This document shows positions 6,154 through 15,123 of a stretch of 64,000 bases of DNA, one piece after another. The notes under the pieces are model-generated. The model was not told where the DNA came from, ran no database searches, and saw only the letters and a list, made by a program, of their open reading frames with translations. Numbering within the stretch: the first letter of the stretch is position 1; each line of letters begins with the position of its first letter. Location of the stretch: positions 1-64,000 of the forward strand of contig WPHV01000011.1 in the NCBI GenBank assembly GCA_009744235.1, written 5' to 3'. This DNA comes from Gillisella vitis (GTDB lineage Bacteria; Pseudomonadota; Alphaproteobacteria; Rhizobiales; Rhizobiaceae). A program made the translations under genes and the position numbers.

Positions 6154-7221
6154 ATGAAAGTCAGCTATCCCGGCCTTATCAAGGAAGAATTGCCTTCGGG
6201 CAATGTTCGTTACCGCGTCCGCGTGATTGGTAACCCGAAACAGCGCATTCGCATTTTCTGCCTGCCAGGCGATGAAGATTTCAGCCGCCAATATACGCTT
6301 GCCCGCTATGGAGAACAGCCTGTGCCTTTGAAGAAGGCATCCGAGGCGGTCAAGCCCAGATCCATTGGCTGGCTGGTGCACAGTTATTTTGAATACATGG
6401 AGCAAAGGGTAAAGGCCCGCCTGTCCAGCGCAAAAACGCTGAAGAAGAAACGAAACCTGCTGGCCCGGCTGATTGAGGATCCAGACAGGATTATGCTCAT
6501 CCCGCAACCAAAGCTGATCGAAATGCAGGATAAAATGGCCAGCACGCCCGCCCAAGCGGATGCCTTCATCGAAGCGATCAGCGTCATGTATGAATGGGCA
6601 ATCAAGCGTGGCCACCTTAAGACCAATCCAGCCAAGGGAATTGACCGGATCTATAAAAAAGGCGACGGGGCAACGCCTTGGAAATCAGCGGATGTGAAAC
6701 GCTTTTTTACCCACCACAAGCCAGGTTCCAAGCCTTTCATTGCAATGTCCATTCTCCTTTGGACGGGTTGCCGCATCGAAGACCTTACATTCCTTGGCCC
6801 AAGGCATGAGTGCATTCTGGACGGACTGGAGGCGCTGCGATGGGTGCCTGCAAAGAGGGGCTCATCCGAAGTGACCATCCCCCTGCTCAAGCCCTTGAAG
6901 GCCGCGATCCACAGCCAAGGCACAATAGCTGAAACCTACATCGTGGCGCGAGGCAACAAACCCTTTGCCAGCGGCGACTCCATGTCGGCCATGTTCAAGC
7001 GTTGGTGCATTGATGCAGGCTTGAACCATCTCTCTGCTCATGGCGTGCGCAAAGGTCTGGCCGAGTTGCTGGCCGAACAAGGCTGCAGCCAATATGAAAT
7101 CATGGCCATTCTCGGCCACTCAGAAGCCAAAACAAGCGAGATTTATACCCGCCGCGTGGAGCGCTGGAAGCTCGCGCAGCAAGCAATGGACCGGCTTGCT
7201 GTGTCCGAGGCATGGCTGTAG
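6154..7221 (+). CDS. int: Tyrosine-family site-specific integrase
   Basis: This 355-residue protein has the tyrosine recombinase architecture: an N-terminal arm/core-binding part (about 1-165) and a catalytic domain with Arg in T-G-C-R-I-E-D-L (about 208), the H-x2-R box in H-G-V-R-K-G (about 297), the late His in G-H-S-E-A-K-T-S and the nucleophilic Tyr in E-I-Y-T-R (about 331). It should integrate and excise the element. It is the last gene of the rightward operon, and only 27 bases separate its stop from that of the converging permease gene. Confidence 0.95.
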   Translation: MKVSYPGLIKEELPSGNVRYRVRVIGNPKQRIRIFCLPGDEDFSRQYTLARYGEQPVPLKKASEAVKPRSIGWLVHSYFEYMEQRVKARLSSAKTLKKKRNLLARLIEDPDRIMLIPQPKLIEMQDKMASTPAQADAFIEAISVMYEWAIKRGHLKTNPAKGIDRIYKKGDGATPWKSADVKRFFTHHKPGSKPFIAMSILLWTGCRIEDLTFLGPRHECILDGLEALRWVPAKRGSSEVTIPLLKPLKAAIHSQGTIAETYIVARGNKPFASGDSMSAMFKRWCIDAGLNHLSAHGVRKGLAELLAEQGCSQYEIMAILGHSEAKTSEIYTRRVERWKLAQQAMDRLAVSEAWL

Positions 7222-7224
7222 CCA

Positions 7225-7244
7225 GCGGTAGCCGTATCTACCGC
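7225..7244. terminator. Hairpin between convergent integrase and permease genes
   Basis: GCGGTAG (7225-7231) and CTACCGC (7238-7244) form a perfect 7-bp stem with a 6-base loop in the 27-bp gap between two converging stop codons. It has no T-run. It may be a weak bidirectional terminator or part of an attachment site. Confidence 0.4.
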
Positions 7245-7248
7245 ACAC

Positions 7249-8079
7249 TCAGCCTTCAAGTGCAAATCTACGCAGTAACCGCTCAAGGAGCAGGCCTATG
7301 CATACACTGCCAATTGCAACACCTATAAAATATTGTTTATCAAGATCTTCGGTTGGGTAACCGAGATAATATGCAGAACGCACCCATTCAACGGCCTGAA
7401 AAGCCGGGTTCCATGAACAGCTGTAGACAACTACTTCTGGAAATGAATGAAGGTAAATTGGAGCACCAGACGTGATGTAAAAAATCACCATTAGCAGAGA
7501 GTAAATCATCGGAAAGATGGGCATAATAACCGAAATAACACTCGCTATTATACCAAATCCAATTGATAAAATTACCGTAAATAGAAAAGCGAGCAAAGCT
7601 TCCGAAGGATAAACTGGGACTGGGTTAGATCCGATAGAAACTAAATATATATAAATAAAAATAAATGAAATGATAATGCCGATAAATTCCAAAAAAGCCC
7701 TAGCTAATATTATATCAAGCAACCGTACCACGGGAAAAGCCATCATAGATTTGTTGGCAAGCAGTGATATTGACATAAAACGCGAAACATATGTGAACGT
7801 CATTACTGGAAGCAGTCCAGTGGCAAAAAATATCTGAAGATCATCGCCAAACTCGGAATGTTTACCAACGACATAGTAAATTAAAAGAAGCAAAAAGATA
7901 TGCCCAACAGGAAAAAGCGGGACGATCAAAAAGCCCAAGCCGTGATTGAAGAATCGGCTGCGTATATCGCGCAGGATCACGGCATGCATCACATTAAGTT
8001 TTTGCTTCAGCGCATCTTTTGTCGAAATCTGTGACGGAACCTCAGCCCTCTTTATCGTTTGCGCAGTAATGTCTGTCAC
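7249..8079 (-). CDS. ABC-2 polysaccharide-export permease (KpsM/Wzm-like), orphan here
   Basis: This 276-residue protein has six hydrophobic segments and the family N-terminus (a cytosolic lead then V-I-L-R-D-I-R-S-R-F before the first membrane span), typical of capsule/LPS-type ABC exporters. The base composition is clearly more AT-rich than the neighbours on both sides, as is common for surface-polysaccharide genes gained by transfer. The partner ATPase (KpsT/Wzt) that normally overlaps or adjoins it is absent; the next gene downstream is the integrase on the other strand. Either the prophage split a host locus or the gene is cargo of the element. Confidence 0.85.
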   Translation of the reverse strand: MTDITAQTIKRAEVPSQISTKDALKQKLNVMHAVILRDIRSRFFNHGLGFLIVPLFPVGHIFLLLLIYYVVGKHSEFGDDLQIFFATGLLPVMTFTYVSRFMSISLLANKSMMAFPVVRLLDIILARAFLEFIGIIISFIFIYIYLVSIGSNPVPVYPSEALLAFLFTVILSIGFGIIASVISVIMPIFPMIYSLLMVIFYITSGAPIYLHSFPEVVVYSCSWNPAFQAVEWVRSAYYLGYPTEDLDKQYFIGVAIGSVCIGLLLERLLRRFALEG

Positions 8080-8307
8080 GATATTTTTCCCGATTTTTGA
8101 CCAGCTTCAGGGTAAAGCAAAAATCCGGCTTTTCCGGGTCCGGAGTACCGACCATTCAACATTTAACACGGCCAATCAGAAGCGAAAACAAGCGACGTGT
8201 ATGGCGCTCAGTAAAGCACTGAAAACTACCCAGTAAGCGCTGTACCGGCCCGATATGTCCCACGCATGGTTTTGACGTGGGACACATCAAAACTTAACCT
8301 GTTGAAC

Positions 8308-8338
8308 GAAAAAGAAAAACCCGGCCTAAAGCCGGGTT
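8308..8338 (-). terminator. Terminator of tRNA-Leu
   Basis: Directly after the tRNA 3' end on the minus strand, an 8-bp stem AACCCGGC / GCCGGGTT with a five-base loop is followed by TTTCTTTTT. Confidence 0.9.
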
Positions 8339-8340
8339 CT

Positions 8341-8425
8341 TGGTGCGGTCGAGAAGACTCGAACTTCCACGGGTTGCCCCACAGCGACCTCAACGCTGCG
8401 CGTCTACCAATTCCGCCACGACCGC
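8341..8425 (-). tRNA. tRNA-Leu (anticodon GAG)
   Basis: The 85-base gene including encoded CCA has a 7-bp acceptor stem (GCGGTCG / CGACCGC), a D-loop with G-G-T-A-G-A, an anticodon stem CAGCG / CGCTG around the loop TTGAGGT (anticodon GAG, reads CUU/CUC), a long class-II variable arm, and a TTCGAGT T-loop. tRNA-Leu genes are common integration sites for rhizobial islands and prophages; its 3' end faces the phage element. Confidence 0.95.
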
Positions 8426-8460
8426 ATCGTGGTAGAGTGCCGACTTGCGTCGACGGGCTG

Positions 8461-8489
8461 CATCTAGCAAATGCGTCGGGGGTACACAA
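8461..8489 (-). promoter_or_regulatory. Probable promoter of tRNA-Leu
   Basis: On the minus strand TTGTGT (8489-8484) and TAGATG (8466-8461) are separated by 17 bp, and the tRNA 5' end is about 36 bases downstream of the -10. Confidence 0.5.
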
Positions 8490-8926
8490 GGGCGGCTTGC
8501 AACATTTTTATGAAATCGCTTCACGGCCTTGATATGTCTGTTGAAAACTCTCTCCAACCGGGCCAAATACAGGATGAAATGCGGCGCGCTGCCAGAATGA
8601 ACCTTATAAGCAGAATGCACTCATAAGATTGAGCCACTGGAGAGCACCGCTCACGTTCTCCTTGCCGATATCTTCAAGGCGAAGATACGCAGATATCTTC
8701 TCCTTGGCCTTATTGGGTTCATGCAAAAATCGAACGTCAGCGTGGGCGCCCGTTCAAGCCCGTTGTCGTTTCACCATTGCATAATTCTTCTAGCTCAAAT
8801 CGGCCTAGAGGAAATTATGCGACGAATTTCAAGCGTTATACCGCCGGGCACCACATATGGTGGGCGGTGGTATAAACCAACCCACGCGATGGCGAAGGCC
8901 TGCTGCGCGCTTAAGGATAGCTTCTC
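8490..8926. other. Intergenic region between tRNA-Leu promoter and lipB
   Basis: I see no convincing gene here. It should hold the lipB promoter near its right end; an AAGGA ribosome site lies a few bases before the lipB ATG. Confidence 0.5.
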
Positions 8927-9658
8927 ATGCTTCGTTCCGATCTCGACAAGTCCATGCTTGCTAGCCCTGGTAATCCGCCGATCCGGTGGCGGGTCAGCGA
9001 CGGACTTGTTGGCTATGAGGATGCGTTGCGCGTGATGGAGGAGGAAGTGGCAGCTATTGCCGACGGCACCGCCGACGAGCTGATCTGGCTGCTGGAACAT
9101 CCGCCGATCTACACGGCAGGCACTAGTGCCGATCCGAAGGATTTGATCGACACGCATCGCTTTCCGGTTTTCGCCACCGGACGTGGTGGTGAATATACTT
9201 ATCACGGGCCAGGCCAGCGGGTCGTTTATGTCATGCTGGATTTGAAGCGTCGCCGCCAGGACGTACGAGCCTATGTCGTCGCCCTGGAAGACGTTATTAT
9301 CAAAACACTGGATATGATGAACATTCGCGGCGAGCGGCGGGAAGATCGGGTCGGGGTCTGGGTTCGTCGCCCGGATAAATCACCCCTGCCGGACGGTAGC
9401 GTGACAGAAGACAAGATCGCCGCTCTCGGCATTCGTCTGCGACGCTGGGTCAGTTTTCACGGCCTGTCTTTAAATGTGGAGCCAGACTTGTCTCATTTCA
9501 GCGGTATCGTACCCTGCGGCATCTCTGCCTACGGCATCACTAGCCTTGTCGATCTCGGTCTGCCTGTGACGATGGCCGATGTAGATATTCATCTCAAAGA
9601 AGCATTTGAAAAGGTGTTCGGCCTGACAGTGGCCGACCAGCATATAAAGCCGCGGTAA
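8927..9658 (+). CDS. lipB: Lipoyl(octanoyl) transferase LipB
   Basis: LipB moves an octanoyl group from acyl carrier protein to the lipoyl domains of 2-oxoacid dehydrogenases and glycine cleavage H protein, the first step of lipoate synthesis. The 243-residue protein shows the family landmarks: H-P-P-I-Y-T-A-G-T near residue 58, [13 protein letters not shown] at 85-97, catalytic Lys163 in [17 protein letters not shown] at 176-183 and the catalytic Cys197 in I-V-P-C-G-I. An AAGGA site precedes the ATG. It appears to be a single-gene unit on the right side of the tRNA. Confidence 0.96.
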   Translation: MLRSDLDKSMLASPGNPPIRWRVSDGLVGYEDALRVMEEEVAAIADGTADELIWLLEHPPIYTAGTSADPKDLIDTHRFPVFATGRGGEYTYHGPGQRVVYVMLDLKRRRQDVRAYVVALEDVIIKTLDMMNIRGERREDRVGVWVRRPDKSPLPDGSVTEDKIAALGIRLRRWVSFHGLSLNVEPDLSHFSGIVPCGISAYGITSLVDLGLPVTMADVDIHLKEAFEKVFGLTVADQHIKPR

Positions 9659-9679
9659 TTGGCGCCTGAAAGGCACCCA

Positions 9680-10084
9680 TTACCGGCTGGATCGCTGCTC
9701 CAAATCGCCAATCCTGCGATGCAGGATTTCGATCATGCTGCCGGTTTCTTGATACATATGGGTCAAACGGTCAAGTTCGCGGCGCATGACCAAAAGCATG
9801 TCGTCCTCGGCATCGCCGCCATTGTCCTCTTCGTCTGGACCGCGCCCGTTGCCTGTCATCAGCCATTGGCGGCAAACGCCAAGACTATCGGCAACCAATC
9901 CAAGACTTCTGGCATCGGCTTCACTGCGATCCGCCTCCCATGAGCGCAATTTCGCAACCGGCACGCCCGCGATCGAGGCCAAATCGGCGAGATCCATGCC
10001 TGCGCAATCCCTCGCAGTTGCAAGTCGCCCGCCCAAGGTATCGTCATTCACATTCAGTAGCCGGTTAATATCGTAAAGCCCCAT
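9680..10084 (-). CDS. XRE-family HTH regulator (134 aa)
   Basis: The ATG at 10084 is preceded by GGAG at proper spacing; a longer open frame upstream has no coding character. Residues about 18-70 form an XRE helix-turn-helix (L-A-D-L-A-S-I-A-G-V-P-V-A-K-L-R-S-W-E). A conserved W-L-x-T-G follows, then an acidic linker (E-E-D-N-G-G-D-A-E-D-D) and a C-terminal helix likely to form a coiled coil (about 95-132). It converges on lipB. The ligand and targets are unknown. Confidence 0.8.
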   Translation of the reverse strand: MGLYDINRLLNVNDDTLGGRLATARDCAGMDLADLASIAGVPVAKLRSWEADRSEADARSLGLVADSLGVCRQWLMTGNGRGPDEEDNGGDAEDDMLLVMRRELDRLTHMYQETGSMIEILHRRIGDLEQRSSR

Positions 10085-10833
10085 AATACGATCTCCGTGA
10101 AAAAAACGCCGATGATTCCCAGCCACCCGACATTCCCTTGACCGCCTCTCGCCAAAGGCCCACGCCTTTGACAAATTTTTTACCCGCATGATTGCCAGCT
10201 TAAAATAGATCCAGATCGAAATCCGTCTGCCGCGCATCCGGGTTAAAAATACGCGCCCATCGGATTGCCACGCCGTTGAACCGTTTAAAACCGCAACAGA
10301 AATGTTCGCCATCTCAATTGGTTCCACGCCGCAGAAAAAATTATTCATGACGTCGCAAATTACGAAAATTGAAACTGTGCCGCAATGGTGCCTCGCGACA
10401 AATCTCGTTTTCACGACCGTCATATTTAAACGCCGACCAGCAAACTCTCGACCAAACGCTCGGTAACTTTTAAAAACAGCAATGTTTTTCAATGAGAAGG
10501 CGGAAAATTGAATTCCATTGAGGAAACCGAACGCAACCGACCTATCATTATCGGCTTCTCTCGACAGGACTTAAGGGCGAGTTAACGACCTAAATCCGCG
10601 ACGCTCCAAAATGACCCAGCTTTATTCCAGGGAGCCATTCGATGTGCGTTTTTGAGACAGCCAAGCCACGACGAATCAACTTGGCAAAAAACAATGCGTT
10701 TTTGCTTGGATTATTTTTTTGAATGATGGCGCGCCAAAAACCGCTCCACACTTTTCGGGCCGATCGCTTCCCCAAGCATCGGCTTATCCGAAAACCGCGC
10801 CACACTTTGCGGGCCGATGCTATTCGGCCGATG
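10085..10833. other. Long non-coding gap with a duplicated palindromic unit
   Basis: No gene is supported here. The right end contains two copies of a GC-rich unit (annotated separately); the rest is A/T-rich, with runs around 10700-10720. A promoter for the XRE regulator should lie next to 10085. Confidence 0.5.
10738..10821. repeat. Direct repeat of a rhizobial palindromic unit
   Basis: A roughly 30-bp unit AAACCGCnCCACACTTTnCGGG followed by CCGAT occurs at 10738-10768 and 10792-10821, followed by a CGGCCGA / TCGGCCG hairpin at the end of the J-domain gene. It resembles the short interspersed (RIME/REP-like) elements of Rhizobiaceae. Confidence 0.6.
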
Positions 10834-11445
10834 CTATTCGGCCGCCTTCGGCAGATCCGGAACAGGATCGGACAGCGTCTCCACCAGTGGTTCCAGCTCG
10901 TAGGAATAGCCCTCTAGCATGGAATAGGCGCGCTCGATGGCGTCGATCTGGGTTTCGGCATTCTTGATCGCTTCGGCAATCGACTGGGTGCGGGCGCGCA
11001 ACATAGAGCCGAGCACATCGGTTTCAGGTCGCCGGCCAATACGATCCACATGCTTGCGGATACGGGTGCGGTGACGCTCCAGTTCCAGAATATGAAACCG
11101 GGCTTTGAGGATATCGTCCGTCAACTTGCGGCGCAGGCCCGCGACCGGATCGAAACTGCCGGGCTCGCGCTCGTCAAGAATCATGTCGTTAATCAGCGAT
11201 TCCAGCACCATCAAGCCCTTCAGGTCGGCAACATCGGCCAATTGCGGATCATAGCCGGTATCATCATAGACCTTACGGCGAACCGGATCCTTCAAGAGAT
11301 CATAGGACGTAGTGATCCTGCCAAATTCATCCGGGTCGCCGCCGGCATCTGGATGGGCGCTCTTGGCCTTCTTGCGATACGCCGCCTTGACCGCCGCCTC
11401 ATCGGCATCGCGCTCCAAACCCAGCATGACATAAGGATCGATCAC
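10834..11445 (-). CDS. J-domain (DnaJ-like) protein
   Basis: This 203-residue protein begins with a J domain (residues about 3-65) including the H-P-D tripeptide at 31-33, so it should stimulate ATP hydrolysis by a DnaK-type chaperone. It lacks the G/F region and zinc fingers of DnaJ. The remaining residues (about 75-190) are helical and charged, with no membrane segment, and probably bind a specific client. The gene stands alone, facing left. Confidence 0.88.
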   Translation of the reverse strand: MIDPYVMLGLERDADEAAVKAAYRKKAKSAHPDAGGDPDEFGRITTSYDLLKDPVRRKVYDDTGYDPQLADVADLKGLMVLESLINDMILDEREPGSFDPVAGLRRKLTDDILKARFHILELERHRTRIRKHVDRIGRRPETDVLGSMLRARTQSIAEAIKNAETQIDAIERAYSMLEGYSYELEPLVETLSDPVPDLPKAAE

Positions 11446-11792
11446 AAAGGCACCTGTCTAGAATTCCAACCGGCCCGGCAAAGCGGGCAGATGTTTCGCA
11501 TGGCTGTAACACAGGCTCATCTGCCTCGCTTACATCGCGCATAAGTTTACCGCAGGCCGGGGCGAAAATGTGAAAAGAAATGGTCTATCCCCAAACAGAT
11601 TGTCTGAGATGCCATAAACAGCGCTTTCACCAGCCCTGGAATTTGCGCAGATCCGGCCACAGATAAGCCATCGACACGCAAACCTTGGAAAGGCCGCATT
11701 TTACCCGCCGCAGCCACATTTTCCAGTCGCGCGAATGAATTGCCTGTTATAAAAGGGCGGCAAAATTCTCACTCCCAGTGCAAGAGAGAGCC
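11446..11792. other. Divergent intergenic region before purL
   Basis: I see no gene. This gap lies between the divergent J-domain gene and purL and should carry both promoters; no riboswitch-like fold was recognised. Confidence 0.5.
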
Positions 11793-14030
11793 ATGACGAT
11801 CCCGAATTCCATCCCGATCACCCCGGAACTGGTAGCCTCCCATGGCCTGAAGCCGGAGGAATATGACCGGATTCTGCAATTGATCGGACGGGAGCCGACA
11901 TTTACCGAGCTTGGTATTTTCTCGGCCATGTGGAACGAACATTGTTCCTACAAGTCCTCCAAGCGCTGGCTGCGTACCCTGCCCACCACGGGCGCTCGCG
12001 TTATTCAAGGCCCCGGCGAAAATGCAGGCGTGGTCGATATCGATGACGGCGATTGCGTGGTCTTCAAGATGGAAAGCCACAACCACCCTTCTTATATCGA
12101 ACCTTATCAAGGTGCTGCGACCGGCGTCGGCGGCATTCTGCGCGACGTTTTCACCATGGGCGCGCGTCCGATTGCCGCCATGAACGCGCTGCGCTTCGGC
12201 GCACCGGATCATCCGAAGACACGGCATCTCGTCTCCGGCGTTGTGGCTGGCGTCGGCGGCTATGGCAATGCCTTTGGCGTTCCCACCGTGGGCGGCGAAG
12301 TGGAATTCGACGAGCGCTATAACGGCAATATCCTGGTCAACGCCTTTGCCGCTGGCCTTGCAAAGTCGGACGCGATCTTCCTGTCGGAAGCCAAGGGCGT
12401 TGGCCTGCCGGTCGTCTATCTCGGTGCCAAGACTGGCCGCGATGGCGTCGGTGGCGCGACCATGGCATCGGCGGAATTCGATGAATCCATCGACGAAAAG
12501 CGCCCGACCGTACAGGTCGGCGACCCCTTCACCGAAAAATGCCTGCTGGAAGCCTGCCTTGAACTGATGAAGACCGGTGCGGTCATCGCCATTCAGGACA
12601 TGGGTGCCGCAGGTCTCACCTGTTCGGCGGTGGAAATGGGTGCCAAGGGCGATCTCGGCATCGAGCTTGACCTCGACACCGTGCCGGTGCGCGAAGAAAA
12701 CATGACCGCCTATGAAATGATGCTCTCGGAAAGCCAGGAGCGCATGCTGATGGTGCTGGAGCCATCCAAGGAAGAGGTCGCCAAGGCGATCTTCGTCAAA
12801 TGGGGCCTAGACTTTGCCATTGTCGGCAAAACCACCGATGACCTGCGCTTCCGCATTCTGCATCAGGGCGAGGAAGTCGCCAATCTGCCAATCAAGGATC
12901 TCGGCGATCAGGCACCCGAATATGACCGCCCATGGCGCGAATCAGACAAGCGCGGCCCCCTGCCCGCCAATCTGGTGGACGAGCCAGCCGATTACCGCGC
13001 CGCTATTCTGTCGCTGGTCGGTTCGGCCAACCAGTCCAGCCGCCGCTGGGTCTATGAACAATATGATACGCTGATCCAGGGGAATTCGCTTCAGCTTCCC
13101 GGCGGTGACGCGGGCGTAGTGCGGGTGGAAAATCATCCGACCAAGGCACTGGCCTTCTCCTCGGATGTCACGCCGCGTTATGTCGAAGCCGATCCGTTTG
13201 AAGGCGGTAAGCAGGCCGTGGCTGAATGCTGGCGCAACATTACCGCGACCGGCGCCGAGCCGCTGGCCGCCACCGACAACCTCAACTTCGGCAATCCCGA
13301 AAAGCCCGAAATCATGGGCCAGCTGGTGGAAGCCATCAAGGGCATCGGCGAAGCCTGCCGGGCGCTGGATTTCCCGATCGTCTCGGGCAATGTGTCGCTG
13401 TATAACGAAACCAATGGCGTCGCGATCCTACCGACCCCGACCATTGCCGGCGTTGGCCTGTTGCCCGACTGGAGCCGGATGGCGAAAATCGGCGGCGCCC
13501 AGGATGGCGATCATGTTCTACTGATCGGCACCGATGGCTCCCATCTCGGCAGCTCGATCTATCTGCGTGACCTTCTTGGCCGCACCGATGGCCCGGCGCC
13601 TGAGGTGGACCTGCATGCCGAGCGCCGCAATGGCGATTTCATCCGCTCGGCGATCCGCAATGGTCAGGTAACTGCCTGCCATGACATTTCCTCTGGTGGT
13701 CTCGGGATTGCTCTGGCCGAAATGGCGATGGCCTCGTCCAAGGGCCTTTCCATCGACCTGTCAGAAAGCCGCGGCCCAGCCCATGCGCTGCTGTTTGGTG
13801 AAGACCAGGCCCGCTATGTTGTCACGGTTCCGGCTGATCTTGCCAATTTCATCTGTGCGAATGCTGAAGGTGCGGGTGTACCGTTCCGCCGTCTTGGCAA
13901 GGTTGGCGGCGATGCGCTTGTCATCGACGGTATGTGTACAATCACCGTTGAGGAATTGCGCAACACGCATGAATCGTGGTTCCCTGACTTCATGGATGGC
14001 AAGGCTGAAACCCTGGCCGCCGCGCAGTAA
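11793..14030 (+). CDS. purL: Phosphoribosylformylglycinamidine synthase subunit PurL
   Basis: PurL is the large subunit of FGAM synthase (step 4 of purine synthesis); it uses ATP and ammonia passed from PurQ, held together by PurS. The 745-residue protein is the small multi-subunit type. Near the N-terminus are W-N-E-H-C-S-Y-K-S with the conserved His, then G-P-G-E-N-A-G and M-E-S-H-N-H-P-S of the ATP site; D-M-G-A-A-G-L and the second AIRS-like half follow. I choose ATG 11793 with a GAGAGAG ribosome site; a GTG 15 bases upstream is less likely. Its partners purC, purS and purQ lie 27 kb away. Confidence 0.97.
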   Translation: MTIPNSIPITPELVASHGLKPEEYDRILQLIGREPTFTELGIFSAMWNEHCSYKSSKRWLRTLPTTGARVIQGPGENAGVVDIDDGDCVVFKMESHNHPSYIEPYQGAATGVGGILRDVFTMGARPIAAMNALRFGAPDHPKTRHLVSGVVAGVGGYGNAFGVPTVGGEVEFDERYNGNILVNAFAAGLAKSDAIFLSEAKGVGLPVVYLGAKTGRDGVGGATMASAEFDESIDEKRPTVQVGDPFTEKCLLEACLELMKTGAVIAIQDMGAAGLTCSAVEMGAKGDLGIELDLDTVPVREENMTAYEMMLSESQERMLMVLEPSKEEVAKAIFVKWGLDFAIVGKTTDDLRFRILHQGEEVANLPIKDLGDQAPEYDRPWRESDKRGPLPANLVDEPADYRAAILSLVGSANQSSRRWVYEQYDTLIQGNSLQLPGGDAGVVRVENHPTKALAFSSDVTPRYVEADPFEGGKQAVAECWRNITATGAEPLAATDNLNFGNPEKPEIMGQLVEAIKGIGEACRALDFPIVSGNVSLYNETNGVAILPTPTIAGVGLLPDWSRMAKIGGAQDGDHVLLIGTDGSHLGSSIYLRDLLGRTDGPAPEVDLHAERRNGDFIRSAIRNGQVTACHDISSGGLGIALAEMAMASSKGLSIDLSESRGPAHALLFGEDQARYVVTVPADLANFICANAEGAGVPFRRLGKVGGDALVIDGMCTITVEELRNTHESWFPDFMDGKAETLAAAQ

Positions 14031-14069
14031 ATATCAGGCGCGCAAAGAGATCAGAATGGGAGCAGAACC

Positions 14070-14306
14070 ATGGCTATGAAGCCCGGCGATATCGAAGACA
14101 TGATCAAAGCGGGTATTCCCGGCGCCAAGGTCGTCATCCGCGATCTGGCTGGCGATGGCGACCACTATGCCGCTGAAGTCGTGGCCGAAGCCTTTCGCGG
14201 CAAGTCGCGCGTGCAGCAGCACCAGATGGTCTACGATGCCCTGAAAGGCAATATGGGCGGGGTGCTGCATGCCCTCGCCCTGCAAACCTCCATCCCCGAA
14301 GCCTGA
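14070..14306 (+). CDS. bolA: BolA-family protein
   Basis: This 78-residue protein has the BolA fold signature: a V-x-I-x-D-L-A-G-D-G-D-H-Y strand pair, F-R-G-K-S-R-V-Q-Q-H-Q-M-V-Y-D-A-L as the helix-turn-helix-like segment with the conserved His, and A-L-A-L-Q-T at the C-terminus. BolA proteins form [2Fe-2S] complexes with CGFS monothiol glutaredoxins; one is encoded 318 bases downstream (grxD), which supports the pairing. It follows purL by 39 bases and is probably cotranscribed. Confidence 0.93.
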   Translation: MAMKPGDIEDMIKAGIPGAKVVIRDLAGDGDHYAAEVVAEAFRGKSRVQQHQMVYDALKGNMGGVLHALALQTSIPEA

Positions 14307-14321
14307 CGGTATCACATCATC

Positions 14322-14522
14322 ATGAGCAACCCGATTACCTCGTTTTTCTCCTCACTGATCAAATCGGTGAAAGCTGAAATGTCCGACCGAAAGAAATACA
14401 AGCAGGCCCGCCTGCAACGGTTGAATGCGCCTGCTGCCGACAAGAAGGTCGAGCCGACGCGAGCGAATACCCGCAACAAGGCTGCCCGTCAGGCCCGGCG
14501 CGTCACCCGCAATCGGGGCTGA
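14322..14522 (+). CDS. Hypothetical basic protein (66 aa)
   Basis: I do not recognise this protein. It is a 66-residue, strongly basic protein with an amphipathic N-terminal part and a C-terminal half rich in Arg, Lys, Ala and Asn, ending T-R-N-R-G. It lies 15 bases after bolA and before grxD in the same direction, and its codon use is like that of the neighbours, so it is likely real. Confidence 0.65.
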   Translation: MSNPITSFFSSLIKSVKAEMSDRKKYKQARLQRLNAPAADKKVEPTRANTRNKAARQARRVTRNRG

Positions 14523-14623
14523 TCGCGGTTAACCGCCGTTTTGACTTTTGAAATTTCGGTAAAATGCGCCTATATAGGCAATGGAATACTGCGGCCTTGA
14601 CCCGCATGTGAAAGGATAAATCC

Positions 14624-14959
14624 ATGAGCGGTGTAAACGAATTCATTGATAATGCTGTAAAAAGCAATGATGTCGTGCTTTTCATGAAGGGCACGCCCCA
14701 GTTTCCGCAATGCGGATTTTCGGGCCAGGTCGTACAGATGCTCGATTATCTCGGCATCGACTACAAGGGCATCAATGTGCTCGCCGACCAGGAAATTCGC
14801 GAAGGCATCAAGACCTATTCCAACTGGCCGACCATTCCGCAGCTTTATGTGAAGGGCGAATTCATCGGCGGATGCGATATCGTCCGGGAAATGTTCCAGG
14901 CCGGTGAATTGCAGTCTCACCTCGAGGAAAAGGGCATTGCCGTTCGCGGCGCCGCCTGA
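14624..14959 (+). CDS. grxD: Monothiol glutaredoxin (CGFS type)
   Basis: The 111-residue protein has the C-G-F-S active site (Cys30), K-G-T-P-Q-F-P before it, the W-P-T-I-P-Q-L-Y motif and G-G-C-D-I of the glutathione site. CGFS glutaredoxins carry and deliver [2Fe-2S] clusters, often together with BolA. The short gap with an A/T-rich region before the start may hold its own promoter. Confidence 0.95.
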   Translation: MSGVNEFIDNAVKSNDVVLFMKGTPQFPQCGFSGQVVQMLDYLGIDYKGINVLADQEIREGIKTYSNWPTIPQLYVKGEFIGGCDIVREMFQAGELQSHLEEKGIAVRGAA

Positions 14960-14972
14960 CGCGAACTGGATA

Positions 14973-14995
14973 AAGCCCGGTAGTATTCCGGGCTT
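14973..14995 (+). terminator. Hairpin after grxD
   Basis: An 8-bp stem AAGCCCGG / CCGGGCTT with a TAGTATT loop lies 13 bases after the grxD stop. No T-run follows, so termination may be weak or Rho-assisted. Confidence 0.5.
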
Positions 14996-15082
14996 GTCCC
15001 CTTCGGCCCCTTTGCGCATATTGCGGTGCGGCAAATTTGACGCACACAGCGGTCAGCTACAAGCCTATCGACAGCACGGCTC

Positions 15083-15118
15083 TCATAATCGATTCCGATT
15101 GAGGGATTAATGCAGTAT
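15083..15118. repeat. Copy of dispersed element also seen at 36134-36170
   Basis: ATCGATTCCGATT followed by GGATTAATGCAG matches the reverse complement of 36131-36170 (TCGATTCCGATT, then GGAATTATGCAG) along about 30 bases, with the same spacing. A hairpin follows, as a palindrome accompanies the other copy. Confidence 0.55.
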
Positions 15119-15123
15119 CTGAT

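Larger units (their letters stand above)
1..7221. mobile_element. Right-hand part of a temperate prophage or phage-derived element
   Basis: This stretch has lambdoid layout: an S24-type repressor with divergent operator regions, a Cro-like gene and a leftward operon of overlapping genes ending in a replication-type protein and a NusG paralogue, an HNH endonuclease at the window edge, and a rightward operon ending in a tyrosine integrase. Structural and lysis genes are not seen and would lie left of the window. The right boundary is not proven: it could lie just after the integrase (about 7.22-7.25 kb) or at the 3' end of tRNA-Leu (8341). No duplicated attachment core could be found because the left end is missing. 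Confidence 0.85.

Noticed and set aside
8721-9035. Plus-strand frame overlapping the lipB start
   Set aside because: It runs into lipB in another frame, has no recognisable domain and no conserved start context.
10085-10492. N-terminal extension of the XRE regulator to 10492
   Set aside because: The extra residues show no coding pattern, while ATG 10084 has a GGAG site and starts right before the HTH domain.
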